From assembly GCA_014376805.1 (NCBI GenBank), contig JACMQU010000057.1:1-57108 (forward strand): a DNA stretch of 57,108 nt, in the 5' to 3' direction. Position numbers and translations under genes: made by a program. This DNA comes from Bacteroidia bacterium (GTDB lineage: Bacteria > Bacteroidota > Bacteroidia > UKL13-3). Within the stretch, counting starts at the first letter, position 1. Each line of letters starts with the position of its first letter. The notes beneath the pieces were generated by a model. The model had not been told where the DNA came from. It searched no databases and was given only the letters and a program-made list of their open reading frames with translations. Shown here in pieces: positions 48,458 through 57,108 of the stretch.

Positions 48458-50764
48458 TCAAAATGATACGCCAAACTGAACCAGCACCCACCTTGGCGGT
48501 CTCAGGTCTGCAGGGCGGGTCATAACTTCTGCATTAAAAATATTATTGGCTGCAATAGAAAGTTTTACATATTTGGTAAGTTGATAAGATGCACGCATAT
48601 CCAATATAATGTTGCCATTTTTGTTGGCATTACGGCCCTGTTGAACACCGGTTAAAATTTTTGCGATGATTAAGTTGGGATCAACAAAAGCCCTGTCAAC
48701 ATTAATCATAAAACTATTATACCTCAAACTTAAACCTACCTGCCATTTTAAATAAGTAGCCTGAAGATCAAATTTTGCAAGATGCTTATACCGGTATTTT
48801 AGCACGTTGGAGCTGTCGCTTCGTGTTGACCGGAAACTCCATTGCAAATTTGCAGAGTCTGTTGAAAACACATAATCAGGATTGAGTGAAATGGGATTGG
48901 TGTAAGTATAACCAAGGATACTTTGGATTAAAATTTTGCCAATTTTCCCTTCTGAGTTCAAACTTATATCAATACCGGATATTTGTGTTTCACCAACATT
49001 TAACGTTTTAAATCCAATACCTTTAAAAGGATCGGTGGCATTCCATACACCGAAATTAAAATCTATCATGTTTTGATACCTTGTAAAAAAATAAGCTACA
49101 TCCAAAAAACCTTTTACTGAACCCACAGAAAATCCTTGTTTAATTCCTACTTCTGCATTCCAGCCTGTTTCTGAATGTAATGCCGGATTAGAAAAAACAT
49201 TCAGTTGCCCAACACTTGTTTTTATGTATCGTTCTGCAATAGATGGAAACCGGTAGCCCTGACCATAACTTGCTCGTATAAATGTTGACTTGCCCAGTTC
49301 ATAATTCGCACCTGCTCTAAAAACTGGTTTACTTTCCTTACTGCCATTCATATTAAAATGTTCATAGCGGGCACCTGCATTCACAAATAATTTCCTGAAA
49401 AAGATTTTATCCAATTGTACAAATGCTGCTATATTTTTACTTTGGTTAGAACCGTTAAACAAGGGTGAATTAGATACATTGCTGTTCCCTGCAAGTCCAC
49501 CGGTAAAGGTTAGTGCTACATCTGTAAACACCCGTTGTAACTGGTACTCGCCATAAATGTTTCGCGAAGAGTTATCCTGGTTCACCGTTGGATCGGCATT
49601 TTGAATATCATTATTTATATACATCCATCGTGCTCTTAAAGTATGCTTAAATGAACCGGTAAAAATATTTATATACGGATCAACATATAGGTTGTTCGAT
49701 TGTGTATTTGTGATTTGGGAATCAAGAATGGTATACCCTTTTTCATAACTCTCCCAAAACAAAAACGAGCCGCCTTTAGAGAATAAAGCACCCACATTAA
49801 GTCCAATATTTATAGAAGGAGAAAGCTTATATTTTGTATGCACAGTAAAACGCAACCTGTTCTCTGTTTCACCCATTCTATAGCCTTCATCACGTAAATA
49901 ATTTGTACTGAAAGCATATTGCGCATTCTTTTTCTTAAAGCTGTGAAAGGCATTGAACCCATATTGCTTTAAAAACTTATCCGTCCAATTTAAACTGTTC
50001 CTTTTAGGTTGAACATAACCACCGCCAAAAACATGAATGCGCGTTATTGGTTTTTTGGTTGCCATCTCGGTTCTGAAATGTACAATGCCATTTAATGCAC
50101 TCGAACCGTATAATACAGATGAAGCTCCTTTAATTACTTCTACCTGTTGTACATTTTCAACAGGCACAAAATTCCATTTCACCTGGCCTGCATCACCCGT
50201 TAAAAATGGCATATCATCTAGCAGCACCATTACCCGCGAACCCGCACCATAAGTCCATCCGCTACCATTACGAATATTTATCTGCCCGTCTACAACACTT
50301 ACCGATGGCACCTGATCGAGCAACTTATCCATGTTAGTTGTTAACCTGTTTTGAATTAAATATGGCCTGATCACTTCGGTACTTACAGTTGTTCGCTTTA
50401 CTGATTGTTCATACCTGCCTGCAGATACAACTACCTGATTAAGTAATTGATTATTGGACTGCATTAAAATGGTTATTGGTTCAGTGATATTTATATTATT
50501 TAACGTTAAACGGTAATCAAGGTAACCTATGAAACTTGCGGCTAAAGTATCTGTAACTTTTAATTCGATGATGATTAAACTAAACTTACCATTGATATCT
50601 GTTACATTTCCCACTTTGCCCAATTTTACAACAGCTCCGGCAACAGGTAATTTGGTATCAGACTCCAGAACGGTTCCGTTGAGTATTATTTGTTGGGCAC
50701 ACAAATTTTGTACATCTGTAAAAAGTGTAAGTAAACAAACGAAAAGAATTTTATATCTTGCCAT
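48458..50764 (-). CDS. TonB-dependent outer-membrane receptor
   Basis: The 768-residue product imports a scarce ligand across the outer membrane with energy from TonB-ExbBD. It has a signal peptide from ATG 50764 (MARYKILFVCLLTLFTDVQN), an N-terminal carboxypeptidase-like regulatory domain at about 25-105 (GTVLESDTKLPVAGAVVKLG, NGKFSL), a plug domain (VVVSAGRYEQSVKRT, VEVIKGASSVLYGSSALNGI) and a 22-strand barrel ending ADLRPPRWVLVQFGVSF with terminal Phe. The substrate is unknown: no SusD partner or metal-uptake gene is adjacent. A TTG at 50773 would extend it by three codons. Its ATG is only 13 bases from that of the divergent 50778 gene. Confidence 0.92.
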   Translation of the reverse strand: MARYKILFVCLLTLFTDVQNLCAQQIILNGTVLESDTKLPVAGAVVKLGKVGNVTDINGKFSLIIIELKVTDTLAASFIGYLDYRLTLNNINITEPITILMQSNNQLLNQVVVSAGRYEQSVKRTTVSTEVIRPYLIQNRLTTNMDKLLDQVPSVSVVDGQINIRNGSGWTYGAGSRVMVLLDDMPFLTGDAGQVKWNFVPVENVQQVEVIKGASSVLYGSSALNGIVHFRTEMATKKPITRIHVFGGGYVQPKRNSLNWTDKFLKQYGFNAFHSFKKKNAQYAFSTNYLRDEGYRMGETENRLRFTVHTKYKLSPSINIGLNVGALFSKGGSFLFWESYEKGYTILDSQITNTQSNNLYVDPYINIFTGSFKHTLRARWMYINNDIQNADPTVNQDNSSRNIYGEYQLQRVFTDVALTFTGGLAGNSNVSNSPLFNGSNQSKNIAAFVQLDKIFFRKLFVNAGARYEHFNMNGSKESKPVFRAGANYELGKSTFIRASYGQGYRFPSIAERYIKTSVGQLNVFSNPALHSETGWNAEVGIKQGFSVGSVKGFLDVAYFFTRYQNMIDFNFGVWNATDPFKGIGFKTLNVGETQISGIDISLNSEGKIGKILIQSILGYTYTNPISLNPDYVFSTDSANLQWSFRSTRSDSSNVLKYRYKHLAKFDLQATYLKWQVGLSLRYNSFMINVDRAFVDPNLIIAKILTGVQQGRNANKNGNIILDMRASYQLTKYVKLSIAANNIFNAEVMTRPADLRPPRWVLVQFGVSF

Positions 50765-50777
50765 AAATTTCAAAGCA

Positions 50778-51509
50778 ATGAAAAAAATAATACTTTCAAT
50801 AATAGCATTTTCACTTCTTAGTTTCGCAACAGAAATTAAAGCTCAATGTACACCAGACTCAAGCATACATACAACAGGTACGTATCCATCATACCTCGAT
50901 ACGGCAAAAGTGGGTGTTATGTATAACCAGATTATTCAATATCATATTACTAAAGACACCATGTATGCGGGTAATGGGGTAACCATAGATTCAATGTGGA
51001 TCACCGGAGTAAAAGGATTGCCTGTCGGTTTTACATATACTTGCTTTAGTCCAAGGTGTAGCATAAAAGGAGGACAAACGGGCTGTGTTAATTTAAAGGG
51101 CACTCCAGTAGCTAATTCAAGCCGTAACTATCCACTCACCGTGTATTTTTCTATTCGTGCTACCTTAAAAGGCAGCTTACCCATAGGGCAAACCATTAGC
51201 GACTCTGTTACTAAATATTATATCGTTGTTAAATCCCCCGCAGCGGTTGAAGAAGTTGGGGCAAACAACACTGTACTTGTATATCCAAATCCTGCCAAAG
51301 AAAATTTACAGGTTTACATACCCAATGAAGGTAAAAATTTCAGCTATCAAATCTTTAATTTAACAGGTACGCTGGTTCAAAAAGGAGAAACAAACGGCTT
51401 TGAACCCGTAAAAGAAATTGGACTGAATCAATTGAGTCAGAGTGTTTACTTAATTCATATAAATGACAATGGTAAACAGTATTTGAAAAAGTTTATTGTT
51501 GGAGAGTAA
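50778..51509 (+). CDS. Small T9SS-sorted secreted protein
   Basis: The 243-residue product starts MKKIILSIIAFSLLSFATEI (signal peptide, cleavage after IKAQ). The open frame reaches back to 50529, but the upstream part is antisense to the receptor gene, so the ATG at 50778 is the start. The mature region has an Ig-like segment with paired cysteines (YTCFSPRCSIKGGQTGCVNL; GVMYNQIIQYHI) resembling putative-Ig domains of secreted proteins. The C-terminal 75 residues are a T9SS type A domain (VLVYPNPAKENLQVYI, YLKKFIVGE). Divergent pairing with the TonB-dependent receptor might indicate a shared regulator, but function is unknown. Confidence 0.82.
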   Translation: MKKIILSIIAFSLLSFATEIKAQCTPDSSIHTTGTYPSYLDTAKVGVMYNQIIQYHITKDTMYAGNGVTIDSMWITGVKGLPVGFTYTCFSPRCSIKGGQTGCVNLKGTPVANSSRNYPLTVYFSIRATLKGSLPIGQTISDSVTKYYIVVKSPAAVEEVGANNTVLVYPNPAKENLQVYIPNEGKNFSYQIFNLTGTLVQKGETNGFEPVKEIGLNQLSQSVYLIHINDNGKQYLKKFIVGE

Positions 51510-51716
51510 TAAAGAGAAGTTAAATATTCAATTACCCGATTAAACACGTCTTCCTCTTTTTATTTTTATTTCTCATTCTACTTCGTGGTAAAAACACACC
51601 AACAAACCCGCTGATTAAAAATTGTGGCAGAAATATCATACCTTTTTTAACACAGAGTTATCAGGGTGTTTTTACTCCGGTAATTAATAGCTCTTTCTTC
51701 TCTATTTTATCTCTTT

Positions 51717-53333
51717 TCAATACTTGCCAATCGGTATTGATTCATCAGCATTCTTAAACTCAGAAGTAAAGTAAAAATTAATTTCAGGGTAATTGCTTTG
51801 AGCCATTTGAACCGACCATGAACTCTCTGCTAAAAACACTGATCTGCCTTCTTTATCGAATACAATATTATGGCCTTTAATTAGTTTAAACCGATCCAAA
51901 GCACCTTTATCTGTAGAAGTAAACCAACAAGCCTTTTCATAATTTAATGGCCTGAAAATACAGGATGCGCCATACTCATGCAACAAGCGGAATTGCACCA
52001 CATCAAATTGTAGTTCGCCAACAGTACCAACAATTTTTATATTACCCGGCTGCCGCGAGAACAACTGCGCTACACCTTCATCAGTTAACTGCATAATGCC
52101 TTTCTCAAGTTGTTTGGTTTTCATCGGGTCTTTATTAACCAGTTCTTTAAAAATCTCAGGCGAAAAACTCGGAATGCCTTTAAAGTTTATTAGTTCACCT
52201 TCTGTTAAAGTATCGCCAATTTTAAAGTTACCCGTGTCATATAAACCCACCACATCACCAGGGAATGCTTCATCCACAATGCTCTTTTCGTTGGCCATGA
52301 AACTGGTAGGGCTGGAAAACCTGAATTTCTTATCGAGTCTTGTATGATAATAAAATTTATTGCGTTCAAACCTTCCCGATACTACCCTACAAAAGGCAAT
52401 CCTATCGCGGTGGTTGGGATCAAGATTAGCATGTATTTTAAATATAAAACCAGAAAATTTATCTTCAGAAGGCAGCACTTCTCTCACATCCGTTTGCCGC
52501 GATTGCGGTTCGGGAGCAATTTGTACAAACGTATCAAGCAACTCTTGTACACCAAAGTTATTAATGGCACTTCCAAAAAATACCGGGGCCAGATAACCTT
52601 CAAGATACAATTCATTATTAAAAGGCTCATAAACACCTTCTATCAACTCTGCATCATCGCGTAATTTTTTAGCTGCACGTTCACCAATTTTCTTATCCAG
52701 TTCTTCAGAGTTTAAGTCATTAATCAGGTGAATATCTTCCGTAATTTTATTCTTGCCGGGTGTGTACAATTGTAGTTTTTTTTCAAACAAATTATAAACA
52801 CCTTTAAAGTCTGAACCCATGCCAATAGGCCAGCTTAACGGGCGGGTATGAATGTTTAGTTCCTTCTCAATTTCATCGAGCAGGTCAAACGGATCACGGC
52901 CTTCCCTGTCGAGTTTATTAATGAACACAATAACAGGCGTATGGCGCATGCGGCAAACCTCCATCAGCTTACGGGTTTGTTCTTCTACCCCTTTCACGCA
53001 ATCTATAACAAGTATTACACTATCAACTGCCGTAAGGGTTCTGTAGGTGTCTTCAGCAAAGTCTTTATGGCCTGGAGTATCCAGGATATTAACTTTATAA
53101 TCCTTGTAATCAAAACCCATTACCGATGAAGCCACTGAGATACCACGCTGCTTTTCAATTTCCATGAAATCTGAAGTAGCACCCTTTTTTATCTTAGAGC
53201 TTTTTACCGCACCCGCAGTTTGTATAGCCCCTCCAAAAAGCAAAAACTTTTCTGTAAGCGTGGTCTTCCCGGCATCCGGATGACTTATAATCCCAAATGT
53301 TCTGCGTTTCGTTAAAATATCTTCGTGGTTCAT
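51717..53333 (-). CDS. prfC: Peptide chain release factor 3
   Basis: RF3 is a GTPase that recycles RF1/RF2 after peptide release. The 538-residue product starts [20 protein letters not shown] and has P-loop [12 protein letters not shown], the class-specific [46 protein letters not shown] and the C-terminal RF3 region ([17 protein letters not shown]). It is distinct from EF-G in lacking domains IV-V. Length is normal. A TATATTTG element on the minus strand (53371-53364) lies 31 bases upstream of its ATG. Confidence 0.96.
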   Translation of the reverse strand: MNHEDILTKRRTFGIISHPDAGKTTLTEKFLLFGGAIQTAGAVKSSKIKKGATSDFMEIEKQRGISVASSVMGFDYKDYKVNILDTPGHKDFAEDTYRTLTAVDSVILVIDCVKGVEEQTRKLMEVCRMRHTPVIVFINKLDREGRDPFDLLDEIEKELNIHTRPLSWPIGMGSDFKGVYNLFEKKLQLYTPGKNKITEDIHLINDLNSEELDKKIGERAAKKLRDDAELIEGVYEPFNNELYLEGYLAPVFFGSAINNFGVQELLDTFVQIAPEPQSRQTDVREVLPSEDKFSGFIFKIHANLDPNHRDRIAFCRVVSGRFERNKFYYHTRLDKKFRFSSPTSFMANEKSIVDEAFPGDVVGLYDTGNFKIGDTLTEGELINFKGIPSFSPEIFKELVNKDPMKTKQLEKGIMQLTDEGVAQLFSRQPGNIKIVGTVGELQFDVVQFRLLHEYGASCIFRPLNYEKACWFTSTDKGALDRFKLIKGHNIVFDKEGRSVFLAESSWSVQMAQSNYPEINFYFTSEFKNADESIPIGKY

Positions 53334-53363
53334 CTGCTTAATAAGCCTTTAAAATTGTGGCCG

Positions 53364-53371
53364 CAAATATA
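53364..53371 (-). promoter_or_regulatory. Putative -7 element for prfC
   Basis: TATATTTG on the minus strand followed by CGGCC is a full match to TAnnTTTG, with transcription expected near 53357 and a leader of about 24 bases. A TTTG lies upstream with a 22-base spacer instead of 19, so the -33 element is imperfect. Confidence 0.5.
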
Positions 53372-53517
53372 AGCCAATAAATTGATTCGGTACCAAAGGC
53401 TTTAAAGCAACTGTTCCGGATATTAAATTAGCCTGTAAAAGTAATTTTCTTAATTAAAATATTTTCAAAATATGGCTCTTTGTATGGCTTTCAAAACCGT
53501 GTGTAGAAGTGAACATA

Positions 53518-53823
53518 TTAGTTCCCAAACAACCCACCCAAACCCGGCATCATGCTACTCATCATGGCACGCATTTCACTTTCCGAAACATTTTCAGCAG
53601 ATTCCAAAGCACGGTTCATAGCTACCACAATAAGATCCTGTAATTCCTCCTTGTGTTCGGCGTTTAGCAAGTCATCGGCAATCATAATTTCATTTAATTT
53701 TCTGTTGCCGTTTACTGTAACTTTAACTTTTCCCGACCCCGCCTCACCACTAACACTAATCGTTTCAAGCTTTTGTTTCACATCCTCGGCCATTTGTTTG
53801 GCCTGACCCAATTTATCAAACAT
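53518..53823 (-). CDS. YbaB/EbfC family nucleoid-associated protein
   Basis: YbaB/EbfC proteins are small dimeric DNA-binding proteins. The 101-residue product starts MFDKLGQAKQMAEDVKQKLE and has GSGKVKVTVNGNRKLNEIMI and ELQDLIVVAMNRALESAENV, followed by a Met/Gly-rich tail (MMSSMMPGLGGLFGN). The frame opens at 53859, but the extra 12 residues are not part of the family, so the ATG at 53823 is used. In many bacteria this gene sits next to dnaX or recR; here neither is adjacent. It lies between prfC and gcvP on the minus strand. Confidence 0.92.
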   Translation of the reverse strand: MFDKLGQAKQMAEDVKQKLETISVSGEAGSGKVKVTVNGNRKLNEIMIADDLLNAEHKEELQDLIVVAMNRALESAENVSESEMRAMMSSMMPGLGGLFGN

Positions 53824-54087
53824 ATTTATAACAATTAAAACACAAAAATAATAAATCATCCATTAGGTTCAGCAATACCAAAAAATTATTTTTTAAGAGG
53901 CGCAGTGAAGAGTTTGAGGTAAATTGTGTTAAAAGGCATCTGCAACATAAACTATTCGCAATTTAAAAAATGTAAACTTCATCTTCTACTCTTCCCAACA
54001 TCTCTTTTATCCATCCTAACATATTGCTCTGCACCTAAACTGCTAAAAAATCATAAATAATTCTCCCCTCACTTAATTAAAAAGAAT

Positions 54088-54095
54088 AAATTTGC
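54088..54095 (+). promoter_or_regulatory. Putative -7 element for gcvP
   Basis: TAAATTTG followed by C fully matches TAnnTTTG, 27 bases before the gcvP ATG at 54123. No TTTG or CTTG is found at the 19-base spacing, so the -33 part is missing or divergent. Confidence 0.45.
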
Positions 54096-54122
54096 ACAAA
54101 TTAATATTGATACTTTAACACT

Positions 54123-55016
54123 ATGCAAATCAAAGCGAATCATTCCGACGATTTCGTCAATCGTCATATTTCACCAATGGCACACGACACCAAGGCAATG
54201 CTTAAAACAGTTGGCGTTTCAAACATTGATCAGCTTATAGATGAAACCATCCCTGCACATATTCGTTTAAAACAACGTATGCAATTACCTGAGGCATTAA
54301 CAGAAAATGAATTGCTTCTTTTGCTAAAACAGGTTTCGGATCAAAACAAACTGTATAGAAACTATTTAGGCCAGGGCTATTATGGAACCCATACCCCCGG
54401 TGTTATTTTGCGTAATATTTTTGAAAACCCCGGCTGGTACACCGCTTATACCCCATACCAGGCAGAAATTGCCCAGGGCCGCCTGGAAGCGTTGTTAAAT
54501 TATCAGACAATGATAATTGATCTTACAGGTATGGAAATAGCAAATGCCTCGTTACTTGATGAAGCCACTGCTGCCGGTGAAGCCATGCACATGTTATATG
54601 CAGAAGCAAAAAATGAAAGTGCTAAAAAATTCTTTGTTTCCCACTTATGTTTCCCGCAAACAATTGATGTACTTAAAACCCGCACTGCACCAATAGGTGT
54701 TGAGCTGGTAATTGGTGATTATGAATCAGTGGTTTTTGATGATACTTATTTTGGTGCGCTGATCCAATATCCTGCAGGTAATGGATCCGTTTATGATTAC
54801 AAAGAATTTATGGCAAAAGCCTTAGAAAAAAAGGTAATGGTTGCTGTAGCTGCAGACTTGCTAAGTCTTACCTTGTTAACCCCTCCCGGCGAATGGGGCG
54901 CAGATGTGGTTGTAGGCTCAGCACAGCGCTTTGGTGTGCCAATGGGTTACGGTGGGCCACACGCAGGTTTTTTGCTACCAGAGATGCATACAAAAGACAA
55001 ATGCCAGGTCGTTTAA
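54123..55016 (+). CDS. gcvP: Glycine dehydrogenase (P-protein), N-terminal part before a frameshift
   Basis: GcvP decarboxylates glycine and passes the methylamine group to lipoyl-GcvH in the glycine cleavage system. This frame encodes the first ~281 residues of the family ([78 protein letters not shown]) up to GGPHAG. It then runs out of frame into an unrelated tail ([14 protein letters not shown]). One more T in the T6 run at 54968-54973 would restore the family text [20 protein letters not shown] and a single 956-residue protein. This could be a sequencing or assembly indel, phase variation or a true lesion. Confidence 0.93.
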   Translation: MQIKANHSDDFVNRHISPMAHDTKAMLKTVGVSNIDQLIDETIPAHIRLKQRMQLPEALTENELLLLLKQVSDQNKLYRNYLGQGYYGTHTPGVILRNIFENPGWYTAYTPYQAEIAQGRLEALLNYQTMIIDLTGMEIANASLLDEATAAGEAMHMLYAEAKNESAKKFFVSHLCFPQTIDVLKTRTAPIGVELVIGDYESVVFDDTYFGALIQYPAGNGSVYDYKEFMAKALEKKVMVAVAADLLSLTLLTPPGEWGADVVVGSAQRFGVPMGYGGPHAGFLLPEMHTKDKCQVV

Positions 55017-56992
55017 TCGGCCTTTCAGTAGATAGTCAGGGCAACCCTGCATTGCGCATGGCATTACAAACTCGTGAACAACACATCAAAAGAGAAAAAG
55101 CTACTTCAAACATTTGTACAGCTCAGGTATTACTTTCTATAATGGCAAGCATGTATGGCGTATATCATGGTCCAAAAGGGTTAACAGGCATTGCCGGCCG
55201 CATACATGGTTTGACCCAAACGCTGGCTGAAAGCTTAAATACGAAGGATATAACAGTTGAAAATAAACATTACTTTGATACCCTTACCATAAAGGTGGTC
55301 GATGCCGCTAAAGCAATAAAAAATTGTGCTGATGCAGAAATAAATATTGCTCTGGTAGATACCACACATATCCGGATTTCGATTGATGAAACACATACCA
55401 TTTCCGATATTAATAAATTAGCGACCATACTTACAGAAAAAAAAACAGAAAGTAAACAAGCGGAAACCTGTCAGTTAAAAGTTCCTGAACACTTTGCCCG
55501 CCAGTCTGATTTTATGACGCATCCCGTATTCAACACTTATCACAGTGAGCATGAAATGTTGCGGTACATAAAGTTGCTTGAGTCTAAAGATCTTTCACTG
55601 TGTCATTCTATGATTGCTTTGGGTTCATGCACAATGAAACTGAATGCAACTGCCGAAATGATACCGGTAACCATGCCTGGCTTTGGACAATTGCACCCTT
55701 TTGTGCCACGTAACCAGGCAACAGGTTATACACAAATTTTTGAAGAACTTACACACGCCTTAAAACAGATTACCGGATTTGCGGGCATTAGCTTACAACC
55801 CAATGCAGGTGCTCAGGGCGAGTATGCAGGTCTTCTGGTGATCCGTGAATATTTCAAAAGCATAAACCAGTCACATCGCAATATAGCTTTGATCCCATCA
55901 TCGGCACACGGCACCAACCCTGCAAGTGCAGCTATGGCTGGAATGAAAGTAATTGTTACAAAAACCCTTGATAATGGTTATGTTGACATTGACGATTTAA
56001 GAGCCAAGGCCGAACAACATAAAGATAACCTGGCTTGCCTGATGATAACATATCCCTCAACTTTTGGAATTTTTGAAGAACAGATAACTGATGTATGCGA
56101 CCTTATACATTCCAATGGTGGACAGGTTTACATGGATGGGGCCAATATGAATGCGCAGGTTGGCTTAACCAGTCCGGCAAACATTGGTGCAGATGTGTGT
56201 CACTTAAATTTACACAAAACATTTTGTATTCCTCACGGCGGTGGTGGACCAGGCATGGGACCAATAGGTGTTGCTGCACATTTAGTACCATTCCTACCCG
56301 GACATACGGTTGTTAACATGGGCGGAGATTCTCATGCAATGACAGCAGTATCTGCAGCACCCTGGGGCAGTGCGTCTATTCTCTTAATCTCTTATGCATA
56401 CATCCGTATGATGGGTACCGATGGATTAGAAAATGCAACCAAATATGCAATTCTAAATGCAAATTATATCAAAGCGAGATTAGAGCAGCATTATCAGATT
56501 TTATATGTGGGCAGCAAAGGTCGTTGTGCTCATGAAATGATTTTGGATACACGTGTTTTTAAAGGTGCTACAGGTGTTGAAGCAGAAGACATAGCCAAAC
56601 GCTTAATGGATTATGGATTTCATGCGCCTACCATGAGTTTTCCTGTTGCAGGTACCATTATGATCGAACCAACTGAAAGCGAACCTAAGAGTGAACTCGA
56701 TCGTTTTTGCGATGCAATGATTGCCATAAGGAATGAAGTATCCGCAATTGAAAATGGTGTGGCAGATAAAACAGATAATGTGTTAAAAAATGCGCCACAT
56801 ACAGCATCAGTTGTAACAGCAGATGAATGGAATCATATTTACTCACGTCAGGATGCCGCATATCCTTTGGCTTATGTACGTGGGGCTAAGTTTTGGCCTT
56901 CAGTGGGCAGAATCAATAATACGTATGGGGATAGAAATTTAATTTGTTCTTGTCCTCCAACGGAGGCTTACGCCGAACAGGCTACCAATTAA
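55001..56992 (+). CDS. gcvP: Glycine dehydrogenase (P-protein), C-terminal part after the frameshift
   Basis: The rest of P-protein is intact in the second frame: [39 protein letters not shown]-type text ([20 protein letters not shown]), [35 protein letters not shown] and the PLP-lysine motif [20 protein letters not shown]. The Lys at 56216-56218 would be residue 699 of the repaired 956-residue protein. Family similarity starts at about 54968; the ATG at 55001 (MPGRLIG) is only the first one in frame and may not initiate. The absence of other damage over 2 kb suggests either a very recent lesion or a sequence error. No gcvT or gcvH lies in the window. Confidence 0.92.
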   Translation: MPGRLIGLSVDSQGNPALRMALQTREQHIKREKATSNICTAQVLLSIMASMYGVYHGPKGLTGIAGRIHGLTQTLAESLNTKDITVENKHYFDTLTIKVVDAAKAIKNCADAEINIALVDTTHIRISIDETHTISDINKLATILTEKKTESKQAETCQLKVPEHFARQSDFMTHPVFNTYHSEHEMLRYIKLLESKDLSLCHSMIALGSCTMKLNATAEMIPVTMPGFGQLHPFVPRNQATGYTQIFEELTHALKQITGFAGISLQPNAGAQGEYAGLLVIREYFKSINQSHRNIALIPSSAHGTNPASAAMAGMKVIVTKTLDNGYVDIDDLRAKAEQHKDNLACLMITYPSTFGIFEEQITDVCDLIHSNGGQVYMDGANMNAQVGLTSPANIGADVCHLNLHKTFCIPHGGGGPGMGPIGVAAHLVPFLPGHTVVNMGGDSHAMTAVSAAPWGSASILLISYAYIRMMGTDGLENATKYAILNANYIKARLEQHYQILYVGSKGRCAHEMILDTRVFKGATGVEAEDIAKRLMDYGFHAPTMSFPVAGTIMIEPTESEPKSELDRFCDAMIAIRNEVSAIENGVADKTDNVLKNAPHTASVVTADEWNHIYSRQDAAYPLAYVRGAKFWPSVGRINNTYGDRNLICSCPPTEAYAEQATN

Positions 56993-56997
56993 CAAAT

Positions 56998-57040
56998 AAA
57001 AATCGGGGATATGTTGCTGTGCAGCATATCCCCGATTTTT
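56998..57040. terminator. Bidirectional rho-independent terminator after gcvP
   Basis: Two 20-base arms starting AAAAATCGGGGATATG pair around the loop TGT with one T-G wobble. A T run flanks the stem on both strands, so it can end both gcvP and the convergent gene. It begins 5 bases after the gcvP stop and overlaps the stop of the minus-strand gene. Confidence 0.9.
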
Positions 57041-57107
57041 ATTTGAATTCCGGTACATATACACGTTGCACAGCAACGCCTCTTTCCTCTTTTGCCAGGT
57101 ACGTATA
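57039..57107 (-). CDS. C-terminal end of a convergent gene (partial)
   Basis: The minus strand at the window edge reads YTYLAKEERGVAVQRVYVPE then FK and a TAA at 57039-57041. The frame is open to the edge and its stop sits at the base of a bidirectional terminator, as expected of a convergent gene. With 22 residues no family can be named, and the frame could be chance. Confidence 0.35.
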   Translation of the reverse strand, partial: YTYLAKEERGVAVQRVYVPEFK

Positions 57108-57108
57108 C

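Noticed and set aside
50529-50777. N-terminal extension of the small T9SS protein by 83 codons
   Set aside because: The segment is antisense to the TonB-dependent receptor and the ATG at 50778 begins a clear signal peptide.
51588-51675. Ten-base inverted repeat GTAAAAACAC / GTGTTTTTAC between the small T9SS gene and prfC
   Set aside because: The arms are 68 bases apart and AT-rich, so a functional hairpin is unlikely.

Overview
The window looks like a chromosomal segment of a Bacteroidota bacterium, probably of the Chitinophagales/Sphingobacteriales type (lineage is an inference). Three things point there. The str, S10 and spc ribosomal clusters are fused without a tuf gene. Promoters match the Bacteroidota consensus TTG-N19-TAnnTTTG, and start codons generally lack Shine-Dalgarno sequences. 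Many proteins end in a type IX secretion (T9SS) type A sorting domain with a YPNP motif.

Region 1 (1-13445, minus strand) is one long ribosomal operon in transcription order rpsL, rpsG, fusA, rpsJ, rplC, rplD, rplW, rplB, rpsS, rplV, rpsC, rplP, rpmC, rpsQ, rplN, rplX, rplE, rpsN, rpsH, rplF, rplR, rpsE, rpmD, rplO, secY (cut by the window edge). Two consensus promoters lie before rpsL, and a third lies inside the operon before rpsH.

Region 2 (13446-40890) is dominated by giant secreted repeat proteins: a 1437-residue SprB-repeat protein, a 3025-residue protein with five copies of a ~460-residue unit containing a GEVED domain, and a 2196-residue protein with three CARDB-like/beta-helix modules. 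Between them sit an unusual two-gene signalling operon (membrane-anchored receiver plus soluble histidine kinase-like protein), a divergent polysaccharide deacetylase lipoprotein with a small outer-membrane barrel gene, and a decayed T9SS beta-helix pseudogene with three in-frame stops and at least three frameshifts. Strong hairpin terminators follow both giant minus-strand genes.

Region 3 (41187-57108) is mixed housekeeping and envelope genes: uvrC, a pabB-like gene, a DUF1207-like/DUF2279-like envelope pair, a thioredoxin-like [2Fe-2S] ferredoxin, two more T9SS cargo proteins, a TonB-dependent receptor, prfC, a YbaB/EbfC protein, and gcvP split by a one-base deficit in a T6 run. A bidirectional hairpin and the last 22 codons of a convergent gene end the window.

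The T9SS cargo are surface or secreted products whose secretion machinery lies elsewhere. The least explained element is the receiver/kinase pair at 18244-20009, whose topology is the reverse of a standard two-component system. No rRNA, tRNA, CRISPR array or transposase gene was seen.
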